Shown here: piece by piece, positions 1 through 5,606 of the stretch
How the letters are laid out: the number at the start of each line of letters is the position of its first letter
Numbering within the stretch: position 1 is the first letter of the stretch
NCBI GenBank assembly: GCA_026388915.1
Contig: JAPLIW010000726.1
Location: 1-6,583 of the forward strand
Source: Deltaproteobacteria bacterium
GTDB taxonomy: Bacteria; Desulfobacterota; SM23-61
Reading direction: 5' to 3'
DNA length: 6,583 nt
The notes under the pieces: generated by a model
Told to the model about the DNA's origin: nothing
Seen by the model: only the letters and a program-made list of their open reading frames with translations
Database searches by the model: none
Position numbers and translations under genes: made by a program

Positions 1-54
1 AAGGCGCTGATGACCATCGTTGGCGGTCATATCGTTTATGACGGCAGTTTGTAG
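1..54 (+). CDS. C-terminal end of probable amidohydrolase (5' truncated by window)
   Basis: The frame opening at base 1 reads KALMTIVGGHIVYDGSL and stops at TAG 52-54. The pattern M-T-I-V-G-G-x-I-V-Y is typical of the last strand of the small beta-sandwich domain in metal-dependent amidohydrolases (imidazolonepropionase and YtcJ-like enzymes end this way). That family resemblance comes from memory of the motif. Only 17 residues are visible, so neither substrate nor metal ligands can be assessed. The stop codon lies inside the 28-bp palindrome at 51-78, and the gene converges on panB with only 30 bases between stop codons. An unrelated open frame ending by chance is possible, but the motif makes that less likely. 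Confidence 0.55.
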   Translation, partial: KALMTIVGGHIVYDGSL

Positions 55-78
55 GGGCGGTTCGCGAACCGTCCCTAC
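51..78. repeat. 28-bp palindrome, copy 1, between convergent genes
   Basis: The arms GTAGGGGCGGTTCG (51-64) and CGAACCGTCCCTAC (65-78) pair over 14 positions, with one G-T wobble. On the + strand it overlaps the amidohydrolase stop codon, and a T-rich stretch follows some 8 bases later (about 83-98), so it may act as an imperfect terminator for that gene. No T-run follows on the minus strand. Related palindromes of the same length lie at 1378-1405 and 2904-2931. Palindromes with GTAGGGGC ends recur in many environmental bacterial genomes (recollection, not a search). Confidence 0.8.
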
Positions 79-84
79 GCTCTT

Positions 85-939
85 CTATTTTTTCTTTTTC
101 TTGCCGGCCAGATTCTGCGCTTCTTTGGGGTCCATGCGGAAGAAGTTTTCCTCGGCGGGAAACTTCCCTTCATCGACCTCTTTCTTGAACTCTCCGAGAA
201 CCCGCACCACGTCCTCCGCCAGGTTGAGGTACTTCTTGGCAAAGCGGGGAACGATGCCCAGGGAGAGGCCCAGAATGTCATAGAGGTTGAGGGACTGGCC
301 GTCCAGGTAAGGGCCCGACCCCGCGCCCAGGGTGGGGATCTTCAGCCGTTCGGTGATCATTTTAGCCGCCTCGGAGGTCACGCTCTCCAGGACGATACAG
401 AAGGCCCCTGCTTTTTCAATGGCCAGGGCGTCCTCCAGGATCTCTTTCGCCGAGGCCGCGTCCTTACCCTGGACGCGATACTTTCCTTCGAGGGAAACCC
501 TTTGCGGAAGGAGGCCGATGTGGCCTATAACCGGGATTCCCGCTTCCACGATCGCTTTTACCTTTTCTTTGATCTCCACGCCCCCTTCCATCTTGACGCA
601 ATCCACCCCGGTTTCCTTCATGAGCCGGCCCGCATTCCGGACCGCTTCCTCGATGCTGGTCTGGTAGGACATGAAGGGCATGTCGCAGACCACCAGGCAG
701 CTTCCCGATCCCCGGACAACTGGCTTGGCATGGTGAATCATTTCTTCCATGGTCACCGGGATGGTGTTCGAGTACCCCAGGACTACCATCCCGATGGAAT
801 CTCCGATCATGACCATATCGATTCCCGCCCGGCTGGCCAAGACGGCGGTGGGATAGTCGTGAAGATTGATCTTGGTGATCTTCCGGCCTTCTTTCTTCCT
901 TCGCAGGATGTCCGGGACGGTGATTTTCTTTCGTTCCAT
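85..939 (-). CDS. panB: 3-methyl-2-oxobutanoate hydroxymethyltransferase (ketopantoate hydroxymethyltransferase)
   Basis: PanB transfers a hydroxymethyl group from 5,10-methylene-tetrahydrofolate to 2-oxoisovalerate, giving ketopantoate, the first committed step of pantothenate/CoA synthesis in the cytosol. The 284-residue product is close to the usual 260-285. Matches to E. coli PanB by eye: GDS with Asp47 and D86 in CDMPFM (substrate and Mg ligands), E118 in KMEGG (Mg ligand), H140 in GHIGLLPQ, and the catalytic base E185 in VLES. The C-terminal substrate loop reads GAGSGPYLDGQSLNLYD rather than the usual GIGAG..DGQ-type loop, and the protein ends in five lysines. ATG at 937-939 is preceded by GGAGG at 947-951 with a 7-base gap. 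A weak possible promoter on the minus strand (TTGCAA, 17 bp, TAGGAA) lies about 30 bases upstream of the ribosome site. No panC or panD is nearby, so a paralogue acting on another 2-oxoacid cannot be excluded. Confidence 0.93.
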   Translation of the reverse strand: MERKKITVPDILRRKKEGRKITKINLHDYPTAVLASRAGIDMVMIGDSIGMVVLGYSNTIPVTMEEMIHHAKPVVRGSGSCLVVCDMPFMSYQTSIEEAVRNAGRLMKETGVDCVKMEGGVEIKEKVKAIVEAGIPVIGHIGLLPQRVSLEGKYRVQGKDAASAKEILEDALAIEKAGAFCIVLESVTSEAAKMITERLKIPTLGAGSGPYLDGQSLNLYDILGLSLGIVPRFAKKYLNLAEDVVRVLGEFKKEVDEGKFPAEENFFRMDPKEAQNLAGKKKKK

Positions 940-1049
940 GGGAAAGCCTCCATTCTTGGGAATATTTTTTCTTTAATTTCCTAGCATAAGTATCGATTCA
1001 TTGCAACCCGCCTTTTCGTCTTGCCTCAGTTTTGAGGTGCCTTTCTTGT

Positions 1050-1257
1050 GGCCCGGGGGCAAGGCCGTGGTTTGAAGGCAGGATCGGCGCTTCAAATTCG
1101 GAATGCGGAATTCGGAATTGGGAATGAAGCGGCATAGGTTTGTGGTCCTTATTCCGCATTCCGCACTCTAAATTCCGCATTTAGAGGGGTTTCCGCCCGG
1201 ACCGATGAAAGAATCCGGGCCTCATCATGCCGAGAAGCACGGCCTTGCCCCCGGGCC
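1050..1257. repeat. 208-bp nested inverted-repeat element (MITE-like or structured RNA)
   Basis: The ends are a perfect 20-bp inverted repeat, 1050-1069 (starting GGCCCGGGGG) with 1238-1257 (ending CCCCCGGGCC). Inside lie three further stems in series: 1071-1077 with 1090-1096 (TTTGAAG/CTTCAAA, 12-base loop), 1099-1111 with 1151-1163 (13 bp of heptamer repeats), and 1195-1201 with 1214-1220 (GCCCGGA/TCCGGGC, 12-base loop). Folded, this is a cloverleaf closed by a long stem. There is no convincing ORF and no clear target-site duplication at the ends. It sits between divergent panB and amidase, outside the amidase promoter. It could be a miniature transposable element, a REP-type composite or an RNA gene; the sequence alone does not decide. 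Confidence 0.7.
1098..1178. repeat. Paired heptamer arrays, locus 1 (GCGGAAT / ATTCCGC)
   Basis: Four consecutive heptamers occupy 1098-1125 (TCGGAAT, GCGGAAT, TCGGAAT, TGGGAAT). The reverse-complement array lies at 1151-1178 (ATTCCGC, ATTCCGC, a degenerate ACTCTAA, ATTCCGC), separated by 25 bases. The arrays can pair in more than one register: 1099-1111 with 1151-1163, or 1102-1112 with 1171-1181. They form the central arm of the 1050-1257 element. Read as protein, the 7-base period gives a 7-residue period, producing spurious NAECGMRN-like peptides. Confidence 0.85.
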
Positions 1258-1326
1258 GGGCTAGGCCTTCAAGCTATGGACATTTACCTGATTTTTGGAA
1301 GGGTAAGGGGGGCAAGACTTTTTCGT
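1258..1326. other. Spacer between the structured element and the amidase promoter
   Basis: No gene is visible here. The stretch holds another copy of the 9-mer GGGGGCAAG (1308-1316) that also forms part of the outer arm of the 1050-1257 element (1055-1063, inverted at 1244-1252) and recurs at 6374-6382. The remaining part of the 940-1418 gap, 952-1049, is AT-rich panB upstream DNA with a small hairpin CCTCA/TGAGG (1024-1028 with 1033-1037). Confidence 0.5.
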
Positions 1327-1355
1327 TTGACAGCCCGGCCCCTGCTTTTTATAAT
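1327..1355 (+). promoter_or_regulatory. Consensus sigma70-type promoter for the amidase gene
   Basis: TTGACA at 1327-1332 and TATAAT at 1350-1355 are separated by exactly 17 bp, a perfect match to the housekeeping consensus. Transcription would start near 1362, giving a leader of about 57 bases that contains the palindrome at 1378-1405 just before the ribosome site. Confidence 0.85.
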
Positions 1356-1377
1356 CAATTCGCCTTGCCCAAAATAT

Positions 1378-1405
1378 GCAGGGGCAATTCATGAACTACC
1401 CCTAC
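1378..1405 (+). repeat. 28-bp palindrome, copy 2, in the amidase leader
   Basis: The arms are GCAGGGGCAATTCA (1378-1391) and TGAACTACCCCTAC (1392-1405), an imperfect palindrome of the same length and GGGGC...CCCTAC design as copy 1. It ends 3 bases before the AGGAG ribosome site at 1409-1413, so in mRNA the hairpin abuts the initiation region and could influence access. Whether it regulates or is just a dispersed repeat is unknown. Confidence 0.7.
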
Positions 1406-1418
1406 TTTAGGAGATGCC

Positions 1419-2831
1419 ATGAATCTCTTGAATGATCAAAACCTGACCATAGCCAAGATCGCCCCCCTCCTCCGCAGGAAGCAGATTTCCCCGGTGGAAT
1501 TGACCGAGTTTTTTCTGGAGCGGATCCAACGTTTGCAGCCTGCCCTGAATGCCTTCCTGACCGTCACCGCCGACCTGGCCCGGAAACAGGCCCGGCAGGC
1601 GGAAAAGGAGATCCTGAGGGGAAAATATCGCGGCCCCCTCCATGGAATCCCCCTTTCCCTGAAGGATCTCTTCTACACGGCGGGAATCCGCACGACCGCC
1701 GGGTCAAAGATCCTGCGCAACTTCGTCCCCGTCGAAAATGCCGTCGTGGTAGACCGTCTCTTTGAAACCGGGGCTGTTCTTCTGGGAAAGACCAACCTTC
1801 ACGAGTTCGCCTACGGCGTGACCAGCAACAACCCCCATTACGGGCCGGTCCACAATCCCTGGGACCTGAAAAGGGTCCCCGGCGGCTCCAGCGGTGGAAG
1901 CGCGGCGGCCGTGAGTGCGGCTCTGGGAATCGCCTCTCTGGGAACCGACACGGGTGGATCGATCCGGATTCCTTCAGCGGCCTGCGGGGTGGTGGGATTG
2001 AAACCCACCCGGGGCCTTGTCTCCCTCGACGGGGTCATCCCCCTGGCCTTCAGCCTGGACCATGTGGGGCCGATTTGCCGGTGCGTGGAAGACGCGGCTT
2101 TGATGCTGGAAGTGATTGCCTCACCAGCCGGCCGCAGTTCAACCAACTGGCCCCAGATGGGGCGTCTGTTCTCCCGGCCTTTGCGCCAGGGGGTCAAAGG
2201 GATTCGGGTTGGAATTCCCAAGCAATATTTTTTCGACCGCCTGGACAAGAATGTCCGGGGATACGTGCTGACTGCCTGCGCGATTCTGTACCAGCTGGGA
2301 GCGGAGCTGCGGGAAGTGGAATTCAGGGGGATGAAGGACGCAGCCCCCCTGGTGGGGGTCATCACCGTGGGCGAGGCCCTGTCCTATCACTGGAAGTGGC
2401 TCCAGTCGAGGGCCAGGGATTACGGGGCGGACCTTCGGGAACGAATGGAGGCCAACCGGACCCAGCGGACGGTCGAGTACCTGCAGGCCCAGGAAAAGAG
2501 GAGGATCTACACGGAAGCTTTCCTGAAAGTGTTCGAGTCCGTCGATGTGGTGGCCGCCCCCACCCTTCCGGTCCTGCCGCCCCTCATCGGTCAGAAGGAG
2601 ATCGCCTGGGGGCGCACCAAGGAGGATGTCCGGGCCGCCTTGTTGCGGATGACCCGCCCCGGAAACCTAACCGGCCTGCCGGCCATATCCCTTCCCTGCG
2701 GGTCCACAGCCGACAACCTTCCGGTGGGGCTGCAGCTCATCGGCCGCCATTACGATGAAGCGGTCCTATTGCGTGTGGCCTACGCCTTCGAGCGGGCCAC
2801 CCCCTGGCACGCCATGTTCCCGCCCCTTTAA
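1419..2831 (+). CDS. Amidase-signature family amidase (GatA-like, stand-alone)
   Basis: A 470-residue cytosolic serine hydrolase of the amidase-signature family, which hydrolyses carboxamides or serves as GatA in tRNA transamidation. The Ser-cisSer-Lys triad is complete: K82 in IPLSLKD, S157 in the PGGSSGGSAAAV glycine/serine loop, and nucleophile S181 in GTDTGGSIRIPSA, with the usual 24-residue gap between the serines. The C-terminus LPVGLQLIGRHYDEAVLLRVA is the standard family ending, and the length fits. ATG 1419 has AGGAG at 1409-1413 (5-base gap). A consensus promoter and a palindromic leader precede it. No gatB or gatC lies in the window, so a general amidase is more likely than a true GatA; sequence similarity alone does not tell these apart. 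It has no signal peptide or membrane segment and converges on feoB. The substrate is unknown. Confidence 0.9.
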   Translation: MNLLNDQNLTIAKIAPLLRRKQISPVELTEFFLERIQRLQPALNAFLTVTADLARKQARQAEKEILRGKYRGPLHGIPLSLKDLFYTAGIRTTAGSKILRNFVPVENAVVVDRLFETGAVLLGKTNLHEFAYGVTSNNPHYGPVHNPWDLKRVPGGSSGGSAAAVSAALGIASLGTDTGGSIRIPSAACGVVGLKPTRGLVSLDGVIPLAFSLDHVGPICRCVEDAALMLEVIASPAGRSSTNWPQMGRLFSRPLRQGVKGIRVGIPKQYFFDRLDKNVRGYVLTACAILYQLGAELREVEFRGMKDAAPLVGVITVGEALSYHWKWLQSRARDYGADLRERMEANRTQRTVEYLQAQEKRRIYTEAFLKVFESVDVVAAPTLPVLPPLIGQKEIAWGRTKEDVRAALLRMTRPGNLTGLPAISLPCGSTADNLPVGLQLIGRHYDEAVLLRVAYAFERATPWHAMFPPL

Positions 2832-2836
2832 AAAAT

Positions 2837-2979
2837 GCGGAATTCGGAATGCGGAGTGCGGAATTACGAGTTCTTTCATCGTTCTACATTCCCTAACCCC
2901 CGCGAAGCGGGCGCACGCCGTGCGCCCCTACGATGAATGGAGAATCCGGGATTCCCTTATTCCGCATTCCGCATATTCA
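2837..2979. repeat. Paired heptamer arrays, locus 2, between convergent amidase and feoB
   Basis: The left array starts 6 bases after the amidase stop: GCGGAAT, TCGGAAT, GCGGAGT, GCGGAAT at 2837-2864. The right array in reverse orientation is ATTCCGC, ATTCCGC at 2959-2972, with a degenerate ATTCCCT at 2951-2957. ATGCGGAAT at 2835-2843 pairs perfectly with 2966-2974. The spacer (about 86 bases) carries the palindrome at 2904-2931. The architecture matches locus 1. It could form a large cruciform or hairpin that separates the convergent transcripts, but no T-run makes it a standard terminator. Confidence 0.8.
2904..2931. repeat. 28-bp palindrome, copy 3, inside heptamer locus 2
   Basis: The core is a perfect 8-bp stem GGGCGCAC (2909-2916) with GTGCGCCC (2920-2927) around a 3-base loop, ending in CCCCTAC like the other two copies. 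The outer left arm (GAAGC) has diverged and no longer pairs with the right end. It shares the GGGC...GCCC design, while the inner stem sequence differs from both other copies. Confidence 0.65.
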
Positions 2980-3115
2980 ATTAAGAAAGATTCCCCTAAA
3001 CAGACGGGTCAGCGGGCCGGGACGGTCCGGAATGCCTTTACTCCGCATTCCGCATTCCGCATTTTCAGTTCAGGAAGATTCCCCCCAACAGACGGGTCAA
3101 TAGACCTAAAACGGT
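2966..3115. repeat. Direct duplication of heptamers plus feoB 3' end (88-bp period)
   Basis: The segment 2966-3026 recurs at 3054-3115. Each copy begins with ATTCCGCAT, then a diverged version of the feoB stop and last codons, and ends in ACGGT; CAGACGGGTC is identical at 3001-3010 and 3089-3098. A one-base indel separates the copies near their ends. Between them, 3027-3053 holds a third heptamer run (ACTCCGC at 3040-3046, then ATTCCGC copies to 3060). Confidence 0.85.
2977..3026 (-). pseudogene. Remnant of a second feoB 3' end
   Basis: On the minus strand this stretch encodes PLTRLFRGIFLN followed by TGA (2977-2979), against LLTRLLGGIFLN-TGA in the live gene. Of the six codons that differ across this region, four are synonymous (for example TTC to TTT, CTG to CTT, AAC to AAT). 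A one-base deletion further upstream breaks the frame. The pattern suggests descent from a feoB that was once under selection rather than a simple slippage copy. Only about 16 codons remain and there is no start. Confidence 0.65.
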
Positions 3116-5296
3116 GGCCGTACCCAGGGTCAGGAGCACGGCCAGGAGGGCCCCTCGCCTGCCGATTTCTTTCCAGAGGACCCCAATGGTGGCCAGGCAG
3201 GGGATGTAGAAGGTCACGAAGATGGTGAAGGCCAGGATCTGGGTCTGGCTCATGACCGTGGAGACCTGGCTGGTTCCCAGGGCCTGGGTGAGCATGATCA
3301 GGGAAAGCTCTTTCCGCAGGATCCCGAAGAGGAGCGTGGTTCCCACCACGAAGGGAAGGTCGAGGAGGCGGGTCAAGGGAAGCAGTAGGTAATTGATCAA
3401 AAGGTCCAGCTTCCAGTACTCGATCAGGGAAAGCACGACGCTGCCGATGATTAAGAGAGGCCAGGCTATGACGATAAACTCCTGAATGCGACACCAGGAC
3501 TTCTTCAAGGTGGTCCCCAGCGCGGGAAACTGGTAAGCGGGCATCTCCAGGATAAACCCGAGGTTGCTCTCCGGCGAGAAATGGGTCATCACCCTGCCGA
3601 AGACGGCCACGATCAGAAGGTTGAGGACGAAGATGGCCAGGGCCGCGTTGGGGCCGATGAAGAAGGCGACTAGCCCGAAGATAATCGTGATCCGCGCGGC
3701 GCAGGGGATCATGGTGGAAAGGACGGAGACGATGAAGCGATGCTGGGGGAGCTCCAGGATCTGGGTGGACATGACCGCCGGAACGCTGCACCCGTAGCCC
3801 AGGATGAAAGGAATGATCGATTTTCCGTGGAGGCCGATGCGGTGCATGAACGTATCCATCAGGAAGGCCACCCGCGGAAGGTAGCCCACGTCTTCCAGAA
3901 GGGACAAGCCGATGAGAAAGGGGACCAGATAGGGGAGCACGATGGCGATGCCCCCCGAGATTCCGTGCAGGATCCCGTGAACTAAAAAGAGGGTCAGACT
4001 TCCCGCCGGGAAGAAACTCTCGAGGTGATGGTTCAGACGCTCAAAATATTTCAGCAGCGGCTCTTCGATGAGCCCCCCGATTCCGAAGATGAAATGGAAG
4101 AAGCCGTAAAAAACCAGGGCCAGGATCACATATCCAAAGACTTTGTCCAGAACCCAGCGGTCGATGGCCGTGAGAACATCCCTCTTGGGGGAACGGACGA
4201 TCCGCGCGACCTTCTCGAAGATGTTCATGGCCAGCGCGTGGCGTTCCGAGGAGATGACCTCGTCCGAGGACGCCCCGTGGCTCTCCTGGAGCTTTTCCTG
4301 GAAGGGAACTACCTGGCGGTAAAAATCCCCTGCCTGCTTGACCTCCTCCACGAAGGATTCGTCCTTTTCCAGGAGCTTGACGGCCAGAAAGCGGGCGGGG
4401 ACCCTCTCGTTCACCCGTTTCTCCGGCCCCAGCAGCGAAACCAGCGCCTGGATCACCTCCTCGACGTCCTTGCTGAATTTCTGGACTCTTCCTCTTTTCT
4501 TCCCTTCCCATGCCCGGCGGACCTGGGCAAAAAGCTCCTTCACTCCTTTGCCGGTGGTGGCGATAGCCGGGACCACGGGGATCCCGAGGATCTCCTCCAG
4601 CTTCGGAGCATCAATCTGGACCCCTTTCTTCTCCGCCTCGTCCATCATGTTCAGGCAAAGGAGCATGGGGGCTTCCAGCTCCAGAAGCTCCAGGGTCAGC
4701 TCCAGGCTCCGGCTCAGCAGAGAGGCGTCGATGACATTGATGATTAAATCGACCTCCCCGGAGAGAAGGTGTCGGCGGGCCTCCCGCTCGGCGGGCTCCT
4801 CGGAGGTGATGGAGTAGGTTCCGGGTAGGTCGATGCAGATACAGGTCAACCCGTCGATTCGGGTACGGGTTTCGGTGAAGGTGACGCTGGTCCCTGGAAA
4901 GTTCGCGGTAATCGCTTTGTACCCGGCGATATGGTTGAAGAGGGTGCTTTTCCCGGAGTTGGGCTGGCCGGCCAGGGCGATGGTCATCTCTTCGCTGATT
5001 TCCACGAAGACTTGAGAGGCCACCCCCTTCCCCAGGGCCAATTGGAAACCGTGCACCTCCACGGCAATGGGGCCGCCCAGGGAGCCCTGCCGGGTCACGG
5101 TAATCAGGTCCCCGGCATGAATCCCCATCTGATTCAGCCGCCGTTTGACTCCCCAGCCCCCCTGAATCGCCAGCACCTTGGCTTTTTTCCCCGGTTCCAA
5201 TCGGGTCAGGGGAATGCCCGCTTCCCCCTCTGAGGAAGGAGGGGAAGAATTCGGCTGCGGGGAGTCTTGATTGAGTTCAGGAAATGATTCCGGCAT
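3065..5296 (-). CDS. feoB: Ferrous iron transporter FeoB with fused N-terminal FeoA domain
   Basis: A 743-residue inner-membrane Fe(II) uptake protein. Residues 1-27 are a proline/serine-rich leader; about 28-102 form a FeoA/SH3-like domain (IPLTRLEPGKKAKV to FVEI). The GTPase domain follows: G1 GQPNSGKST (110-118), G2 in NFPGTSVT (132-139), G3 DLPG (157-160 region), G4 NMMD (216-219), G5 region ATTGKG (246-251). A helical segment to about 380 precedes the membrane part, with Gate motifs GYGCSVPA (C503), IPCAAR (C532) and YIPCLATIGVLWKE (C700), plus GILRKE at 658-663. All motifs are intact. ATG 5296 has no clear Shine-Dalgarno; an in-frame TGA lies about 45-50 bases upstream with no better start between, so it is kept. 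FeoA is supplied in cis and no separate feoA or feoC is seen. The gene is same-strand with the decarboxylase but 310 bases apart, so probably separately expressed. Its last codons have a decayed copy just downstream. Confidence 0.95.
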   Translation of the reverse strand: MPESFPELNQDSPQPNSSPPSSEGEAGIPLTRLEPGKKAKVLAIQGGWGVKRRLNQMGIHAGDLITVTRQGSLGGPIAVEVHGFQLALGKGVASQVFVEISEEMTIALAGQPNSGKSTLFNHIAGYKAITANFPGTSVTFTETRTRIDGLTCICIDLPGTYSITSEEPAEREARRHLLSGEVDLIINVIDASLLSRSLELTLELLELEAPMLLCLNMMDEAEKKGVQIDAPKLEEILGIPVVPAIATTGKGVKELFAQVRRAWEGKKRGRVQKFSKDVEEVIQALVSLLGPEKRVNERVPARFLAVKLLEKDESFVEEVKQAGDFYRQVVPFQEKLQESHGASSDEVISSERHALAMNIFEKVARIVRSPKRDVLTAIDRWVLDKVFGYVILALVFYGFFHFIFGIGGLIEEPLLKYFERLNHHLESFFPAGSLTLFLVHGILHGISGGIAIVLPYLVPFLIGLSLLEDVGYLPRVAFLMDTFMHRIGLHGKSIIPFILGYGCSVPAVMSTQILELPQHRFIVSVLSTMIPCAARITIIFGLVAFFIGPNAALAIFVLNLLIVAVFGRVMTHFSPESNLGFILEMPAYQFPALGTTLKKSWCRIQEFIVIAWPLLIIGSVVLSLIEYWKLDLLINYLLLPLTRLLDLPFVVGTTLLFGILRKELSLIMLTQALGTSQVSTVMSQTQILAFTIFVTFYIPCLATIGVLWKEIGRRGALLAVLLTLGTATVLGLLTRLLGGIFLN

Positions 5297-5360
5297 TCGG
5301 CTGTTAAGAATGAATGATGAATCCGTTGAGGCGACCCTGGAGAGAATCCTGCCTCACCGG

Positions 5361-5380
5361 AAAATCCATTCAGGGATTTT
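5361..5380 (-). other. Hairpin in the presumed feoB leader
   Basis: AAAATCC (5361-5367) and GGATTTT (5374-5380) form a perfect 7-bp stem with a 6-base loop, between the candidate promoter and the feoB start. The 3' side on the minus strand ends in TTTT, which is too short for a confident terminator. Confidence 0.4.
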
Positions 5381-5395
5381 GCTCGCTGCGTTTCT

Positions 5396-5431
5396 AATGA
5401 TCATTTTATTCGGAAAGAGGCGGTTAAGCAA
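5396..5431 (-). promoter_or_regulatory. Candidate feoB promoter with overlapping palindromic operator
   Basis: Read on the minus strand, TTGCTT (5426-5431) and TAAAAT (5403-5408) are separated by 17 bp; the -10 is 5 of 6 to consensus and the -35 only 3 of 6. The perfect 10-bp palindrome AATGATCATT (5396-5405) overlaps the -10 and the expected start point. Its ATGAT/ATCAT core resembles part of a Fur box, and a repressor there would block transcription. The match is short, so Fur control is a hypothesis. The leader would be about 100 bases. Confidence 0.35.
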
Positions 5432-5471
5432 ATCAATTTGGTCAAGAATCATGCCCGGGAGGATGCCTTTC

Positions 5472-5598
5472 CAGGGCTGAAGCCCTGAGTGGCCTCCTTC
5501 GCCCCGTTGTGACTTATGGGCTTCGTTTCGCGGGGGTGATCGGGGAAGGAAGGAAGGATCCGAACGGATCACCCTGGAGGGGAAAGCCGGATTTCCCC
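5472..5598 (-). other. Hairpin cluster between the decarboxylase and feoB
   Basis: No convincing gene lies in 5297-5606. Four stems are visible: GGGGAAA/TTTCCCC (5579-5585 with 5592-5598), beginning 8 bases after the decarboxylase stop; GATCCG/CGGATC (5557-5562 with 5565-5570); GGGTGATC/GATCACCC (5534-5541 with 5567-5574); and CAGGGC/GCCCTG (5472-5477 with 5482-5487). The second and third share 5567-5570 and so are mutually exclusive. None is followed by a T-run on the minus strand, so standard intrinsic termination is not supported. Confidence 0.55.
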
Positions 5599-5606
5599 GG
5601 AGGCCA

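Noticed and set aside
998..1180. 60-residue minus-strand open frame within the 1050-1257 element
   Set aside because: Its N-terminal half is the heptamer array read as protein (MRNLECGMRN...); the frame is a by-product of the repeat.
2837..3060. CRISPR array
   Set aside because: The repeats are 7-mers without spacers, arranged as inverted arms; no cas gene is present.
2755..3228. 157-residue open frame on the + strand across the amidase end and the gap
   Set aside because: It overlaps the amidase and feoB ends, and its middle is a translation of heptamer repeats (KCGIRNAECGI-like), with no ribosome site or family resemblance.
4025..4747. 240-residue + strand frame antisense to feoB
   Set aside because: It lies wholly opposite intact feoB and is a codon-bias shadow; feoB carries all family motifs.
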